Source of the DNA: Symbiodinium natans
Lineage: Eukaryota; Sar; Dinophyceae; Suessiales; Symbiodiniaceae
DNA: 64,000 bases
Direction of reading: 5' to 3'
NCBI GenBank assembly: GCA_905221605.1
Contig: CAJNDS010002213.1
Coordinates: forward strand, 699,136 to 763,135
The notes under the pieces were generated by a model. The model was not told where the DNA came from. It saw nothing but the letters and a program-made list of their open reading frames with translations, and ran no database searches. A program made the translations under genes and the position numbers. Positions 49,501 to 55,585 of the stretch are shown here, piece by piece. Each line of letters starts with the position of its first letter. The first letter of the stretch is position 1.

Positions 49501-50778
49501 TCCACCCCCGATGCGGGCAGCGCGAATTTGCTTCACAGGTTCTTAGGTGGATCAGGGTTCAGGGGTTAGGTTTCTGGGCTTTAGGGTTTCTAGGGGTCTA
49601 CGGTTTCAGGGGTTTAGGCTGGAACATACAAAAAGAAAGGGCTGTTTCTCGCATAACACGCAAAAAACTTGAAGCCCTGAAGCCCAGGACCCCAAGCCTT
49701 AAACACCCAAAGCAACCCTGAAACCACTCTAAACCCCTGAAACCCAAAAGAACCCTCATCGCCAAACTCTTAACCCCTAAATAGATACACCCACATCCCG
49801 AAACCCCCACCCAAACAAAGTAAACCCTAAACCCTAAACCCTCCGGGCCGCGCGCAAAGCAAAGTTTCGCAGAGGATCCTCCATGTTCATGCAGACGCAG
49901 GAGGCGTCCTCCGGGTTGGTGTCTTCGGAGGGCTTAGGGTTTAGGGTGGCTTTCGGAAGCTTAGGGAAACTAGGAAGTTTTTGTTGCTTCAACGGAGCTC
50001 TCTCGGGGGGCTGCAAGCCCGCATCCGTGAACCCCTGCATCCCGCCCCTCAACCCCTCAACAACCCTCAACAACCCACATGCAGTCCCAAGCAGAGATCC
50101 TCCATCGCCGGTCTCCAGCCACGCATCTCGGAGCAGCACCAGGAGAGCTGGTACCTTCGTCACATAATGAAACGTCACACGATTCATCAAAAGAACCTAA
50201 ACCATTGGCACCGACGCCGTTGCGGCGGCCGATAGCTGACCGCTGCTGCTTCCTGATCTGCTTGATGTTTCCGAAAATCAAGCCTGCCATACCTGACTCA
50301 GCCTGCCAGCCACGGACCCACCCTGCAAAAAAAGTGGAGTGGCCCATCGCCTCACCCCAAGCGCACGGACCCCGGCAAAAAGCATCCCGAACCCACTCCG
50401 GACCGGCAGGGTGGGCTTCGACTCCAAAAAACGTGTGTAACTGCGCATCGGAGCCTAAAGGGGTCGGGCTTTGGCTGGGGCTCAACAGCCCGAAATCCTA
50501 GTTCGGGCTGCTCGGGTTCGGGGTTTCGATGGGCTTCGGAATCCTGAGCCCCCAAACGCCAAACCCCCCCAGATTTCTTAAGAAGCGCGAGTCCTCAACC
50601 CTACACCCTAAGCTCTGAATCCGAAACCGTAAACCCCAAACCCTAAACCCCTAACCCTAAACCCCAAACCCTAAACCCTAAACCCCAAACCCCAAACCCT
50701 ACGAGTCCGGGCGCCGCACGCCACACCCTCCACCGTCTGCTTGTGGCGGTCCGGCCCCGAGGGCACTTCGGCCGGTGC
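29954..50778 (-). CDS. PP2C-family (PPM) Ser/Thr protein phosphatase (multi-exon gene)
   Basis: About 20 exons join into a PP2C catalytic domain. Family knowledge: PP2Cs are Mg/Mn-dependent monomeric Ser/Thr phosphatases in which Asp residues hold two metal ions. The motifs appear in order: TNPEDASC (motif 1, usually MEDA), FGVFDGHGG, STAVMAMV, VVANLGDSRAIVSREG, ALSEDHKPES, RIEKAGG, GLNLSRALGDFHYK, a DEFLFLGCDGVFE equivalent of ACDGIWD, SSQDVVDMV and GRGGDNVSAMVVLL. All metal-binding Asp positions are present, so the protein should be active. GLNLSRALGDFHYK favours a PPM1A/PPM1G-like subfamily. The conserved core exons use GT, GC or GA donors. A 7.67-kb retroelement sits in the intron between 41503 and 32701. 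The N-terminus before 50778 and the C-terminus after 29954 are not resolved. Confidence 0.88.
30000..30148. repeat. TTTAGGG array
   Basis: About 20 copies in the phosphatase gene. Confidence 0.95.
30556..30585 (-). CDS. Phosphatase exon, GRGGDN metal motif
   Basis: Ten codons, ALTAGRGGDN; the Asp is the last conserved metal ligand. Acceptor gcgcgag, donor GTCGTG. Confidence 0.8.
30770..30853. repeat. CCCTAAA array
   Basis: About 12 copies immediately downstream of the next phosphatase exon. Confidence 0.95.
30874..30918 (-). CDS. Phosphatase exon, QVVEDLVDSCCSDNL
   Basis: Equivalent to the family's ICEELLDRCLAPD helix. Acceptor tctgcag, GC donor. The + strand is also open (RRQVITAAAVDEVL) but lacks phosphatase context. 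Confidence 0.75.
31670..31710 (-). CDS. Phosphatase exon, DVVDMVRASLQEG
   Basis: Equivalent to QEVVDFVR of the family. Acceptor cccacag, donor AA|GTGAGG. Phase to the next exon suggests a tiny missed exon or a GA donor three codons earlier. Confidence 0.8.
32180..32233 (-). CDS. Phosphatase exon, GCDG metal motif
   Basis: Eighteen codons, DEFLFLGCDGVFELHSSQ, equal to the family's DEFLVLACDGIWDVMSSQ. Acceptor gagcag, GC donor. Joins in phase to DVVDMV. Confidence 0.88.
32639..32701 (-). CDS. Phosphatase exon, DLLPSEQKVSVKPD
   Basis: Reads DLLPSEQKVSVKPDCQVLEA then I, equal to the LPPEEQ..PDV region. Acceptor tgccag, GC donor. It is the first exon downstream of the retroelement-bearing intron. 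Confidence 0.82.
33139..33163. repeat. (CA)n microsatellite at left element edge
   Basis: Twelve CA units run directly into the left terminal repeat. They match the CA run at 40821-40841, so the element inserted into, and is framed by, one CA microsatellite. Confidence 0.85.
33159..33593. repeat. Pseudo-LTR, left copy
   Basis: 435 bp matching 40393-40827 at a constant offset of 7,234 with about four substitutions and no net indel. It begins CACACTCGGTTGAGCCCG and ends ACTTCCACACACAC. It lacks the TG..CA ends and polypurine tract of a true LTR. Confidence 0.92.
33800..34654 (-). CDS. Reverse transcriptase, C-terminal part (palm motifs B, C and thumb)
   Basis: The meaningful sequence begins near residue 60 (SLTEKDTKLRIWKGR). 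Motif B is QQRGAAIGNQISPVLA (about 112-127) and motif C is RYVDNR (157-162): the usual YVDD has Asn at the second Asp. After it come LLSLPGVPQFL, a CEFLGFDICTAP segment like the family's primer-grip region, and a basic end. Codons 1-59 overlap the preceding frame and are not real. The frame is +1 relative to the upstream RT segment; one extra base in a five-T run (plus 34477-34481) would explain the shift. Confidence 0.8.
   Translation of the reverse strand: MLCSDFFPRFPTMLIYWSLTKILLGFSLAFLSNAFFKQFDGWSIVSGNVTGVTGTRIAFSLTEKDTKLRIWKGRSRKAGKRMYRVFLRDIVAICQLSCQTSMFTIAQHVFCQQRGAAIGNQISPVLASVSVAFLEFQWQQQYSSELQHAAQYFICLRYVDNRITVLDKRLLSLPGVPQFLRNDFYLPPVQLEHVHSPIAQCEFLGFDICTAPTYAIKILLPTEKWRFKLPNSAGTEAQRLAMFFSRRSAIRKHVWPPPLREQQLHQLRSIFLQQGFLSPKLSSL
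34434..35243 (-). CDS. Reverse transcriptase, N-terminal part (fingers to motif A)
   Basis: Residues 138-157 hold an RT1/2-like segment (YILLKQKKSFLAARPIIS, matching P...LPK.HK...RPI). Motif A is VNQDLVGFFTSIPVE (about 215-229) with the catalytic Asp at 218; TSIP is typical of Penelope-like and telomerase-related RTs. There is no proper start codon: the frame opens after a TAG near 35270 and must be reached by a -1 shift from the upstream segment in the 45-nt overlap. The useful sequence ends near 34480, where the next frame takes over. Confidence 0.8.
   Translation of the reverse strand: MYPSMTWYIRLACSQFHKWTKHHGFGVPALDEWQEFLQEQWIQHVPYSWTSVKQDDVKFLRSMLGQFVVHGRDHALNEIHIFCPLFYWQVVCSTFGDLQVYRPVCLSPSETQQHLIALSRQSWLRPYRWGINRSADVPSAYILLKQKKSFLAARPIISYRGFIFAKLFRATAIVLDLLQRDCFPGTFGLATLPEMMFALQRFLSALPDDADLLVVNQDLVGFFTSIPVERILQAVRWMVNSFWERHWCDWDSYCFFTNREGYQATYLER
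35228..36133 (-). CDS. Linker between endonuclease and RT, with CxC motif
   Basis: 301 codons; the first 30 or so overlap the endonuclease frame. The middle is basic and helical (RRRLKTLCVLQYFSR, LDDPPRTLVRSLVRQALEF). Near the end RTWTWHEPPQCPCHQLLERH puts the CxC at about 255-257, followed by VNGHI. In N-terminal-endonuclease Penelope-like elements a CxC motif joins the endonuclease to the RT, which is exactly its position here. It follows the endonuclease by a +1 shift near the UGA at 36033-36035 and precedes the RT by a -1 shift. Confidence 0.7.
   Translation of the reverse strand: MFAGENFGCWSRVTLQIQSWSTTTCLLASPLMTEQDLLHVRATECQCIQLWRPLYNHPWILRLQPTSTTRKPPKLQLTTAFSSTGSRLWQKVRRRLKTLCVLQYFSRSSTSPEFGWECLMTLAQGGQASFDMARRLRSSEFSQLHFFAMYRMANYLDDPPRTLVRSLVRQALEFRGAALPRSPRPLVLPLLAHPEFTRNVRKHLQALIAKNKEFLVPLHLPNPTCIAGKHADLRKLIYNHRPALRTWTWHEPPQCPCHQLLERHTELRRVNGHIASPARLLAVSSRLRHILILLLAKCILP
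36033..36506 (-). CDS. GIY-YIG-type endonuclease domain
   Basis: MVYAL (86-90) and RAFYIGSTKVGLQIRQ (109-124) form the GIY..YIG core, with the family's Arg at 123 and candidate Glu residues at 135 and 143. The two core motifs are separated by about 22 residues. No Cys/His zinc ligands flank it. The frame opens directly after a UGA at 36528-36530 without an ATG until 36488, in the same frame as ORF2. Family knowledge: GIY-YIG nickases prime target-site reverse transcription in Penelope-like elements. It is N-terminal to the RT. Confidence 0.75.
   Translation of the reverse strand: MDKDEDMDVLSSFQYALMCMLQAMYHKHIDMGFRQICRLLLSFLFYVSLHASKSGATFVTAWKKRTMQLHGMDLQRFWSFSRQPCMVYALVHPHVQSPRTLHGQAFSKRAFYIGSTKVGLQIRQDVRWRKFRLLEQGDFTNTELVNHYLLTRQSPDD
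36525..36530 (-). promoter_or_regulatory. UGA-CUA stop context between ORF2 and endonuclease
   Basis: ORF2 ends GCG CTC ATC TGA and the next codons are CTA CTG TCT, in frame with the endonuclease ORF. UGA followed by CUA is an established readthrough-promoting context in several viral and cellular genes. Readthrough here would fuse ORF2 to the endonuclease. Confidence 0.45.
36528..37607 (-). CDS. Retroelement ORF2, uncharacterised (coiled coil, nuclear signal)
   Basis: About 359 codons from the ATG at 37607; the open frame extends upstream to 37763, but that part is encoded by the 50-bp tandem repeats. It contains a Ser/Pro/Arg-rich start (MNTWWGRGYSWNSRDDS), a middle domain (WSQKFGLAGRPIEDVKLHEI and KSFYLRHLSYGMF), a short coiled coil (RIHELEAQLQKLQND), a KRRKLGK nuclear-localisation-like cluster, and a conserved-looking C-terminus (FRKALDTAEDIVKELNEDQK). 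This looks like a nucleic-acid-binding companion ORF, but no family was recognised. Confidence 0.65.
   Translation of the reverse strand: MNTWWGRGYSWNSRDDSQWQHHASWSRASLEDKSGTTSPTPTRRPRLDDESSRSPQGKVHDVALPRDFVTDSDHLDSREVFGKKFFRKIQLTSWSQKFGLAGRPIEDVKLHEIAYGGWKSFYLRHLSYGMFTTIVFARKINEAAFVSKLLAAFRESSRKWDIDTRGKNVLSSSSQSPQAGPNLPVSTSSKNEDQKHLDALVDHIVASLQPFAASLGSSDQTKRIHELEAQLQKLQNDASHDAFAQPSKRRKLGKQPVDSLADNLLNFQVGASARPLAVHAPPSMTATAVKKWMQTLSIKSSESFRKALDTAEDIVKELNEDQKGQLQSRAVQLGLPFTLASKGKPLELMKVILAALALI
37671..38240. repeat. 50-bp tandem array between ORF1 and ORF2
   Basis: Eight near-perfect copies start with GACTTCGTCTCGAGAGCCTA at 37671, 37721 and every 50 bp to about 38070, then degenerate copies to 38240. 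The period is not a multiple of three, so it is unlikely to be coding; it may hold a promoter or internal initiation signal. Confidence 0.85.
38434..39804 (-). CDS. Retroelement ORF1, uncharacterised 456-aa protein
   Basis: A clean ATG (39804) and intact frame. Residues 1-130 are Ser/Pro/Tyr-rich and disordered (GGRSRSRSPQSRHSTRPTSS; PPPGSFGPPLGWYGPS). A helical middle follows, then a folded C-terminal domain with WIHMSNLQGIQGILACG, SGVIFAGTIHGRYYKYSH and a final RSDLARIQVIGLL. The spacing of His + IL..G + a later Gly/Ala/Tyr segment vaguely recalls ADP-ribosyltransferase folds, but this is a guess. It is the only undamaged long ORF of the element. It starts about 590 bp inside the right repeat. 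Confidence 0.7.
   Translation of the reverse strand: MPQYVFNFYGGRSRSRSPQSRHSTRPTSSVSTPQSSQPQLPPPGSFGPPLGWYGPSAVSYGPPTSWIGPAAAMYPYNTMAHTHPVPPTAYPPQLAIQDGPSTAPMVSSLPVSHGVPQIPEPLNPYNAPTELSSQPVALHRPNVSFADGISTIPSSTINNPAQTTQVATGYYAGPSITRPEYIEFEMKAAFDTKLEYEYDKLGTIKPAPMQPHNWDIPEFQAVHTLQSRKAWVDTYLAKIPYNPPDAVQKVRDDLYKLVVQHNIVYPMDEKVLCNFANALVAVNLSVQHIITDVQTFRAPDGHVTWVLQTQNWVPLGLDNSAMNWIHMSNLQGIQGILACGCIYPCTSDGLQLPSGLLLSAFFGKMELSNQAHSTEQWAGAFVKHGTTSHKNTSGVIFAGTIHGRYYKYSHANTWREQFLTIRAGVVRSNASDKRWAVRSDLARIQVIGLLSQQPMP
39805..40392 (-). promoter_or_regulatory. Untranslated leader of the element
   Basis: 588 bp between the right repeat and ORF1, with repeated GATGTCTG and GGGTATGAT-type motifs and no open frame. 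Probably the 5' leader; no promoter motif identified. Confidence 0.35.
40393..40827. repeat. Pseudo-LTR, right copy
   Basis: Matches 33159-33593 with about four substitutions (such as GCGGA for GCGGG and TTTTCATAG for TTTTCACAG). Confidence 0.92.
40821..40841. repeat. (CA)n microsatellite at right element edge
   Basis: Ten CA units follow the right repeat and continue into host intron sequence. Confidence 0.85.
41150..41430. repeat. GGCTTTA then GGTTTAC variant arrays
   Basis: About 20 GGCTTTA-type units are followed at 41309-41428 by some 17 perfect GGTTTAC units, a variant hardly seen elsewhere in the window. Confidence 0.92.
41503..41552 (-). CDS. Phosphatase exon, GLNLSRALGDFHYK
   Basis: Reads LNLSRALGDFHYKARE, the most diagnostic PP2C motif (GLNLSRALGD). 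Acceptor acccag, GC donor. It is the exon immediately upstream of the retroelement-bearing intron. Confidence 0.93.
42162..42213 (-). CDS. Phosphatase exon, AGGCV..YRVDGW
   Basis: Reads AGGCVRPVGPCYRVDGW, equal to AGG.V....RV.G before GLNLSRA. Acceptor tgccag, GT donor. Confidence 0.88.
42355..42382 (-). CDS. Phosphatase exon, PVERERIEK
   Basis: Twenty-eight nt; with its neighbours gives DHKPES-PVERERIEK-AGG. Acceptor tcccag, donor GTGGGA. Confidence 0.85.
42520..42775. repeat. AAAACCCT octamer array
   Basis: CCCTAAAA and CCCTAAAAA length variants, about 30 units, in the phosphatase intron. Confidence 0.88.
42790..42824 (-). CDS. Phosphatase exon, AIALSEDHKPE
   Basis: Equal to the family's ALS.DHKP motif. 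Acceptor tgccag, GC donor splitting a Ser codon. Confidence 0.9.
43775..43858 (-). CDS. Coding-like island, unplaced
   Basis: Minus frame reads ELCCDGKTKVLCNLRGVEGS. It lies between two phosphatase exons that already join; alternative exon or chance. Confidence 0.2.
43993..44046 (-). CDS. Phosphatase exon, VVANLGDSRAIVSREGE
   Basis: Eighteen codons, the family's VANAGDSRAVL strand pair. Acceptor gcccag, GC donor. Confidence 0.93.
44477..44722. mobile_element. 246-bp MITE inside a TTTAGGG array
   Basis: ATGTTGACTTCGCATTA at the left and TAATGTGAAGTCAACAT at the right are inverted repeats with one mismatch. TA flanks both ends (44475-44476 and 44723-44724), consistent with a TA target duplication. 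The inside carries two copies of GATTTTATAATTGTGGCGGG-like sequence. TTTAGGG resumes in register on the far side. Confidence 0.75.
45750..45780 (-). CDS. Phosphatase exon, TAVMAMVECR
   Basis: The frame before the acceptor also reads GS, giving the family's GSTAV..AL. Ten codons plus one base; GA donor. Joins in phase to IVVANLGDSR. Confidence 0.8.
45972..46045. mobile_element. Short foldback element, copy 5
   Basis: GGGATTATAGTCCCCTCTAC and TATAATCCCTACTAAGGAGC then ATCCCAA match the family at 3089. Confidence 0.5.
46596..46610 (-). CDS. Possible 15-nt phosphatase exon
   Basis: Reads AIESC between acceptor ggcaag and donor GTTAGG. Position fits, phase does not clearly fit. Weak. Confidence 0.25.
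47182..47217 (-). CDS. Phosphatase exon, QTLDRTAC
   Basis: Reads QTLDRTACR after acceptor cttcaag. In the helical region between the DGHGG and GSTAV motifs. The 3' end is uncertain. Confidence 0.55.
47426..47454 (-). CDS. Phosphatase exon, EALLEFDEA
   Basis: Twenty-nine nt, acceptor cctcag, GT donor. Equal to the family's AFLE.DEAL helix and in phase with the exon upstream. Confidence 0.7.
47835..47876 (-). CDS. Phosphatase exon, PTSLPVTVMSAAL
   Basis: Acceptor gcgcag, GA donor. A second minus frame (HQSASDGDERC) is open too; the chosen one keeps phase. Confidence 0.6.
48662..48695 (-). CDS. Phosphatase exon, AAALECLPDAE
   Basis: Acceptor attcag, GC donor. In phase with flanking exons; no motif of its own. 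Confidence 0.55.
49162..49246 (-). CDS. Phosphatase exon, FGVFDGHGG metal motif
   Basis: Reads FGVFDGHGGSLVSQRAAQEL then PEAYAAAR; acceptor acccag, donor GTAGGC (or GC six bases earlier). The Asp of DGHGG is a metal ligand. One of the clearest exons in the window. Confidence 0.93.
49856..49922 (-). CDS. Phosphatase exon, motif 1 (PEDASC)
   Basis: Reads TNPEDASCVCMNMEDPLRNF then A plus two bases, giving NFAL-FGVFDGHGG across the junction. Motif 1 is normally R..MEDA; here Pro replaces Met but the metal-binding Glu-Asp is kept. Acceptor ccgaag, GC donor. Confidence 0.85.
50057..50470 (-). CDS. Unassigned open island (414 bp)
   Basis: A heptamer-free island open in several frames on both strands: on - FGVEAHPAGPEWVRDAFC and GNIKQIRKQQRSAIGRR, with another - frame reading DFRKHQADQEAAAVSYRPP after acceptor tggcag. 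It could hold an exon of the phosphatase N-terminal half or unique intron. I cannot assign it. Confidence 0.25.
   Translation of the reverse strand, partial: SPTPLGSDAQLHTFFGVEAHPAGPEWVRDAFCRGPCAWGEAMGHSTFFAGWVRGWQAESGMAGLIFGNIKQIRKQQRSAIGRRNGVGANGLGSFDESCDVSLCDEGTSSPGAAPRCVAGDRRWRISAWDCMWVVEGC
50706..50778 (-). CDS. Probable N-terminal phosphatase exon
   Basis: Reads APAEVPSGPDRHKQTVEGVA then CGAR after acceptor ccaag. Resembles the K.T..G stretch before YG.SSMQGWR in the family, but that motif itself was not found. Confidence 0.55.
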
Positions 50779-51235
50779 CTTGGGGTTGAGGGTGCGGTTC
50801 AGGATTTTCGGGGCTAAGTGTTTGTTATGGGACTTTTGGACTTTTGAATTTAGGGTTTTGAGACTGTAGGTTCGAAAGGGTTCAGGGTTTTGGGATGATG
50901 GGGGTATGGGGGTTTGGGATTGTTGGGGGTTCCGGGTGTAGGGCATGGGCTTCAAGGTGCATTTAGAGGCTCACCACTGCGGTTGTTCCGTAGGGAAACT
51001 GTGGTTCTCAGTGGATCGGACCATGTTTGAGTACCCTATCATCAAGCCTCAAGCGGGTCTTGGCTTGTTGTGCAATCGCTCGAAATCCTGAACCCTCAAA
51101 CCTGAAACCCCCCACAATCCCCCCCCCCCCCCCCCCGGCCCCCCCAAAAAAGAAACCCTAAACCCAGAACCCTAAACCCTAAACCCTGATCCCTCTAAAC
51201 CCTAAACCCGAAAACTCCTGGAATCCCCAGGGGGC

Positions 51236-51291
51236 CGGGCTGGCTTCTGCTCAGCCATGGGCTGCTTCTCTTCAGCAACATGCTGCTTCCC
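51236..51291 (-). CDS. Exon, Lys/Gln/Glu-rich
   Basis: Reads GKQHVAEEKQPMAEQKPARP after acceptor gccaag. Charged and helical. Either N-terminal to the phosphatase or the end of the next gene. Confidence 0.5.
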
Positions 51292-51420
51292 CTTGGCGAC
51301 CAAGCCCCTGAGCCCCGAAGAACCCTAAACCCTAAACCCTAAACCCTAACCCCTAAACCCTAAACCCTAAACCCTAACCCCTAACCCCTAAACCCAACTT
51401 CCGATTAGGGTACGTATCAC

Positions 51421-51452
51421 GACTTCTCCGTGGCAGGGGCAGAAATTCTCTC
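51421..51452 (-). CDS. Exon, ERISAPATEK
   Basis: Ten codons plus two bases, acceptor attag, donor TC|GTGATA. Unknown. Confidence 0.45.
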
Positions 51453-51694
51453 CTAATTCGTGCAGCAAGCTGGGGGCTCGAAAGCCCTCCTGAAAACAGA
51501 AGAAAACCCTAAACCCTAAACCCTAAACCCTAAACCCCTAAATCCTGAACCATAGTAGGGAAGCACCCGCCCTAGAGCATCCCCGTACTCCATGGAGGCC
51601 TTTAGAAGTGAACAGGGTCTGGGGGGTTGTCGGCCTTGAGTGTTTAGGGTTTAGGGTTTAGGGTTTAGGGTTTAGGGTTTAGGAGGCCCCCAGC

Positions 51695-51742
51695 CTCAAA
51701 TGACTTTGCCTTGATGTCCAGTCCGCCCTTCTTGCCGCCCTT
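51695..51742 (-). CDS. Exon, KGGKKGGLDIKAKSFE
   Basis: Sixteen codons, acceptor ggcaag, GC donor. Lysine/glycine-rich. Unknown. Confidence 0.5.
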
Positions 51743-52133
51743 CTTGCCACCTCAGGTGATCGCATTCCGGGGAAGAAGCGATATTAGGGTTTAGGGTTTA
51801 GGGTTTAGGGTTTAGGGTTTAGGGTTTAGGGTTTAGGGTTTAGGGTTTAGGGTTTAGGGTTTAGGGTTTAGGGTTTAGGGCCTCCTCTTCAAACCCTAAA
51901 CACTAAGCCCTAAAATCCCTAACCCCTAAACCCTAGAACCGCATATAGGCAACTCTTACGGCACGGCTCCGTTATTAGGGCAGAGAGCACAACATTGCCT
52001 AACAAGCCAACAGACACGACGGGTCTGAAAAATCTGCGGATTGCTGGGAGATTGCCTGCGCAACCTTGAGCCTGAGTTTTCGGGTTTAGGGATTAGGGAT
52101 CAGGGCTTTGGGTTTAAGGGTTTAAGGGTCTAA

Positions 52134-52232
52134 GGGTTTATAGGGTTTATAGGGTTTATAGGGTTTAAAGGGTTTATAGGGTTTATAGGGTTTACAGGGT
52201 TTATAGGGTTTATAGGGTTTATAGGGTTTAAG
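52134..52232. repeat. GGGTTTATA nonamer array
   Basis: About 10 copies of a 9-bp TTTATAGGG variant. Confidence 0.9.
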
Positions 52233-52819
52233 GGTGTGGGTGAGGCTGGCGGAACCTTCGGGGGCTTGAAAAGACCTGGAACCCCAAAACTCAGGCTTCG
52301 GGAAAAAGCACACCTGCGAACAGCGAGCCCTAGCATTAAAACCCCTCCTGCCCCCCGATACGAAATTGGCCGTAAAGCAACTTTCACGTACTGTATCTGT
52401 TGTTTAGGGGTCGGGGGGGGGGGGGGGGCTCATTTTTTGGGGGCAGGGCATGGCTCAGCTGTACGCAAAGCCACTCATGCCACAAAGAAGAACAAAACAA
52501 CTAAAGAGCATCAGCGTGTGGCCGACTGGCCAATGAAGAAGAAGAAGAAGGCGTCTTGCTAGAAGCCTCGAACCCCAGAACCGTAGAAACCTGAAGTCCT
52601 GAAACCATCAAAGCCTGAACCCCTGAAACCCTGAAACTCTAAAAGCCTAAAAGCCTACATCCCAGAACCCTGATCCCTCCCGAAACCCGCCGAAACCCTC
52701 CCCAAACCCACCCGAAACCCTGCCCCAACCCTAAAATACTAAACCCTGACCCTGAACCCTAACCCTAACCCTAAACCCTGACCCTAAACCAGCCGTAAAC
52801 CCTAAAACCCTGAGACCCG

Positions 52820-52900
52820 CCCAGTGACTTCGAGCGTGCACACAGGGGCCCCCGGCCGCGCGCGGCCGGGTGGTGTCGGGCGGCTCCTCCGGAGGGCATC
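52820..52900 (-). CDS. Exon-like island, Pro/Arg-rich
   Basis: Minus frame reads CPPEEPPDTTRPRAAGGPCV. Limits uncertain. Confidence 0.35.
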
Positions 52901-53457
52901 GAAGGACGTTAGGGTTTAGGGTTTAGGGTTTAGGGTTTTGGGTTTAGGGTTTAGGGTTTAGGGTTTAGGGTTTAGGGTTTAGGGTTTAGGGTTCAGGGCT
53001 CAGGGTTTCGGGCTTCAGGGTTTGGGGCTTAGGGTTTAGGGCTCAAGGTTTAGGGCTCAGGGTTGCGGGGTTTTAGTGTTCAGAGTTTTAGGAGGTAGGT
53101 GCTTCAGTTTGGGAGCCAGACGCCCGGCTCAAGGCTGCGACAGCTCCACCTGCATGTAGAGTGGTTCATCAGCTGTGTCTTAGTCAGTTGGAAATGGTAT
53201 TTTGGGAAGCTTGCAGAAGTTGAATAATTGAACAACCTTAAGCCCTAAGCCAAGAGCCCCAAACCCCTGAAACCCGAAACCCCTGAACCCTAAAACCAAA
53301 GCGCCCCTGCACCCCGAAACCCTCAAGCTTAAACCCCAACCCCAACACACCCTAAACCCTAAACCCTCATCCCAGAGCCCTAAACCCTAAACCCTAAACC
53401 TCATGTTACCCTAAACCCTAAACCCTAAAGCCTAAACATCCCTCAAACCTGAGTCAG

Positions 53458-53496
53458 CCGCCTTCCTTTTGGATGCTCTTCTGGATTGGCAACTTC
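53458..53496 (-). CDS. Exon-like island, unknown product
   Basis: After acceptor cctcag it reads EVANPEEHPKGRRLT; another frame (RLLAPLPECLRKLPIQKSIQ) is open over a longer span and ends at TGA. Frame unresolved. Confidence 0.4.
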
Positions 53497-54448
53497 CTGA
53501 GGCATTCGGGCAAAGGTGCCAAGAGCCGTACGGAGTCGGGTTTAGGGGTTACGGGTTAGGGTTTAGGGTTTAGGGTCTAGGGTTTAGGGCTTAGGGTTTT
53601 GGGTTTAGGGTCTAGGGTTTAGGGTTTAAGGTTGGGGGTTTAGGGTTGGGGGTTTAGGTGCCAAGATCCGAGGACAACCACAGGCCAACACTCTTTGGTG
53701 CTGAGTCCCTAAGGCTTAGGGGTTACGAGGTTCGGGGTGGCTAAACCCTCAACCCTTAAACCCTCAACCCTGAACCCTGAACCCTCAACCCTAAACCCTC
53801 AACCCTAAACTGTTGAGCTTAGGGGCTTTTGGTTGCTCGGGTTTTGGGGTAGAGGTCTTACACTTCAGGAAGCTTGAGAACCTTGGGTTTAGGGTTTGGA
53901 GTTTTGGTTTGGGCGCTGCGAAACAGGCTTTTTCTTCGGAGGCTTTGGGAATCGACTCGCTTGACCCTCAATCCCCTGCCCCCAACCCGAACATCTTGGC
54001 TGCCGGCAGCGTGTGCTGCGGAAAATTGGAACCGGCCTGAGTGCGAAACAGGCTCCGGGGGCAGGTAAGGCGAGTGTTGTGGGTACGTGTGGCGTAGGGT
54101 GTATGGGTAAGGCCACTATAGTTGGCTGGGTTATGCCCTCTTAGGGGCACTTGAAACCTTACCTCAGACTACGCAGAAGAATCCTTAGAGGAAAACCCGC
54201 CCCAACCTTCAAACCCTCAAGTCCGAGAGCCCTAAATGCCATAAACGCCCTGACCCGTATACCCTTAAAGCTTTCACACCTGAATCTGAAAGCCCTAAAG
54301 CCCCCACTTGCCCCTGAAACCCTACAGCCCCCAAACCTGCCAAAACCCCTTAAAACAACAAAAAAACAAGCCTCCCCACAAGCCCCCTAATTACAAGCCC
54401 CAAACCCCTAGAAGCCCTAAACCCTCAAAGCTCTTTTCCGCCGCTCAC

Positions 54449-54491
54449 TTGGGCGACTCTTCCGGGGCGTCGTCGTGCAGGCGGCCTTGAG
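54449..54491 (-). CDS. Exon, basic, unknown product
   Basis: Reads LKAACTTTPRKSRP between acceptor ctccaag and canonical donor A|GTGAGC. Confidence 0.5.
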
Positions 54492-54535
54492 CTTGGAGTT
54501 CGGTGGGGCCCACAAGCGCCAGCGGGTGATAAGGT

Positions 54536-54832
54536 TTAGGGTTTAGGGTTGAGGGTTTGGGGGCTAGGGTTTAGGGTTTAGGGTTTAGGGTTTAGGGTTT
54601 AGGGTTTAGGGTTTAGGGTTTAGGGTTTAGGGTTTAGGGTTTAGGGTTTAGGGGTCAGGGGTTAGGGGTTTAGGGTTTAGGGTTTAGGGTTTAGGGTTTA
54701 GGGTTTAGGGTTTAGGGTTTAGGGTTTAGGGTTTAGGGTTTAGGGTTTAGGGTTTAGGGTTTAGGGTTTAGGGTTTAGGGTTTAGGGTTTAGGGTTTAGG
54801 GTTTAGGGTTTAGGGTTTAGGGTTTAGGGTCG
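54536..54832. repeat. TTTAGGG array
   Basis: About 40 copies with one GGGGTCA interruption; among the longest arrays here. Confidence 0.95.
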
Positions 54833-55085
54833 AGGGCTTGAGAGATCATGGGGTTGAGAACCGTAGGGCCTTGCTTTCGAAGGCAAAAGCTTGTCGAGGT
54901 TATAAATGGTTATAGACAGTTTACGGCAAGTAAAGACGAAGATTGATGCTGAACCAAGCCCAATGGATGCGACCCTAAACCCTAAACCCTAGACCCTAAA
55001 CCCTAAACCCTAAACCCTAAACCCTAAACCCTAAACCCTAAACCCTAAACCCCGAATAAAGAACGTCGCCGCCCTGAACGCAAGC

Positions 55086-55137
55086 CTCGCGCAGCTTTGT
55101 GCGCCGCCTCTTCCAGCGAGGCGATCTGCTGAGCCAC
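55086..55137 (-). CDS. Exon, coiled-coil-like
   Basis: Reads VAQQIASLEEAAHKAAR after acceptor ctgtcag. Heptad-like pattern. Probably in the same gene as the exons at 55586, 56042 and 56914. Confidence 0.6.
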
Positions 55138-55585
55138 CTGACAGGCTCGGGCCGGGGTTTGGGGCTACGGGTTTAGAGAGGTTTGGTCTTTGGGGTTTGG
55201 GGTCTACGATTTAGGGTTTAGGGTTTCGGGGTAGTAGGGAAGTCCTTCAGCCCTAAACCCTCACGCCTCAACCCCTGCTACTGGCCCTGCTGGGCACCCT
55301 GGCGTCAAGCACCCTCGGCGTGGGGACCCCCGGTCTTAAGGGTTTAGGGTTTAGGGATTAGGGTTTAGGGTTTAGGGTTTAGGGATTAGGGTTTAGGGAC
55401 CCCTGCATCCCGCTTCAACCCTAGAACCTCGGACCGAACCCTAAATGAGAGCCCCGGGGTACCTCTACACATCAACCCCCACTCCCTAAACCCTAAACCC
55501 TGAGCCCCAAACCCTAAACCCTAGCCCTAAACCCTAAACTCTGAGCCCTAAACCCTAAACCCTGAAAATAGAACTCCGTGCAAGC

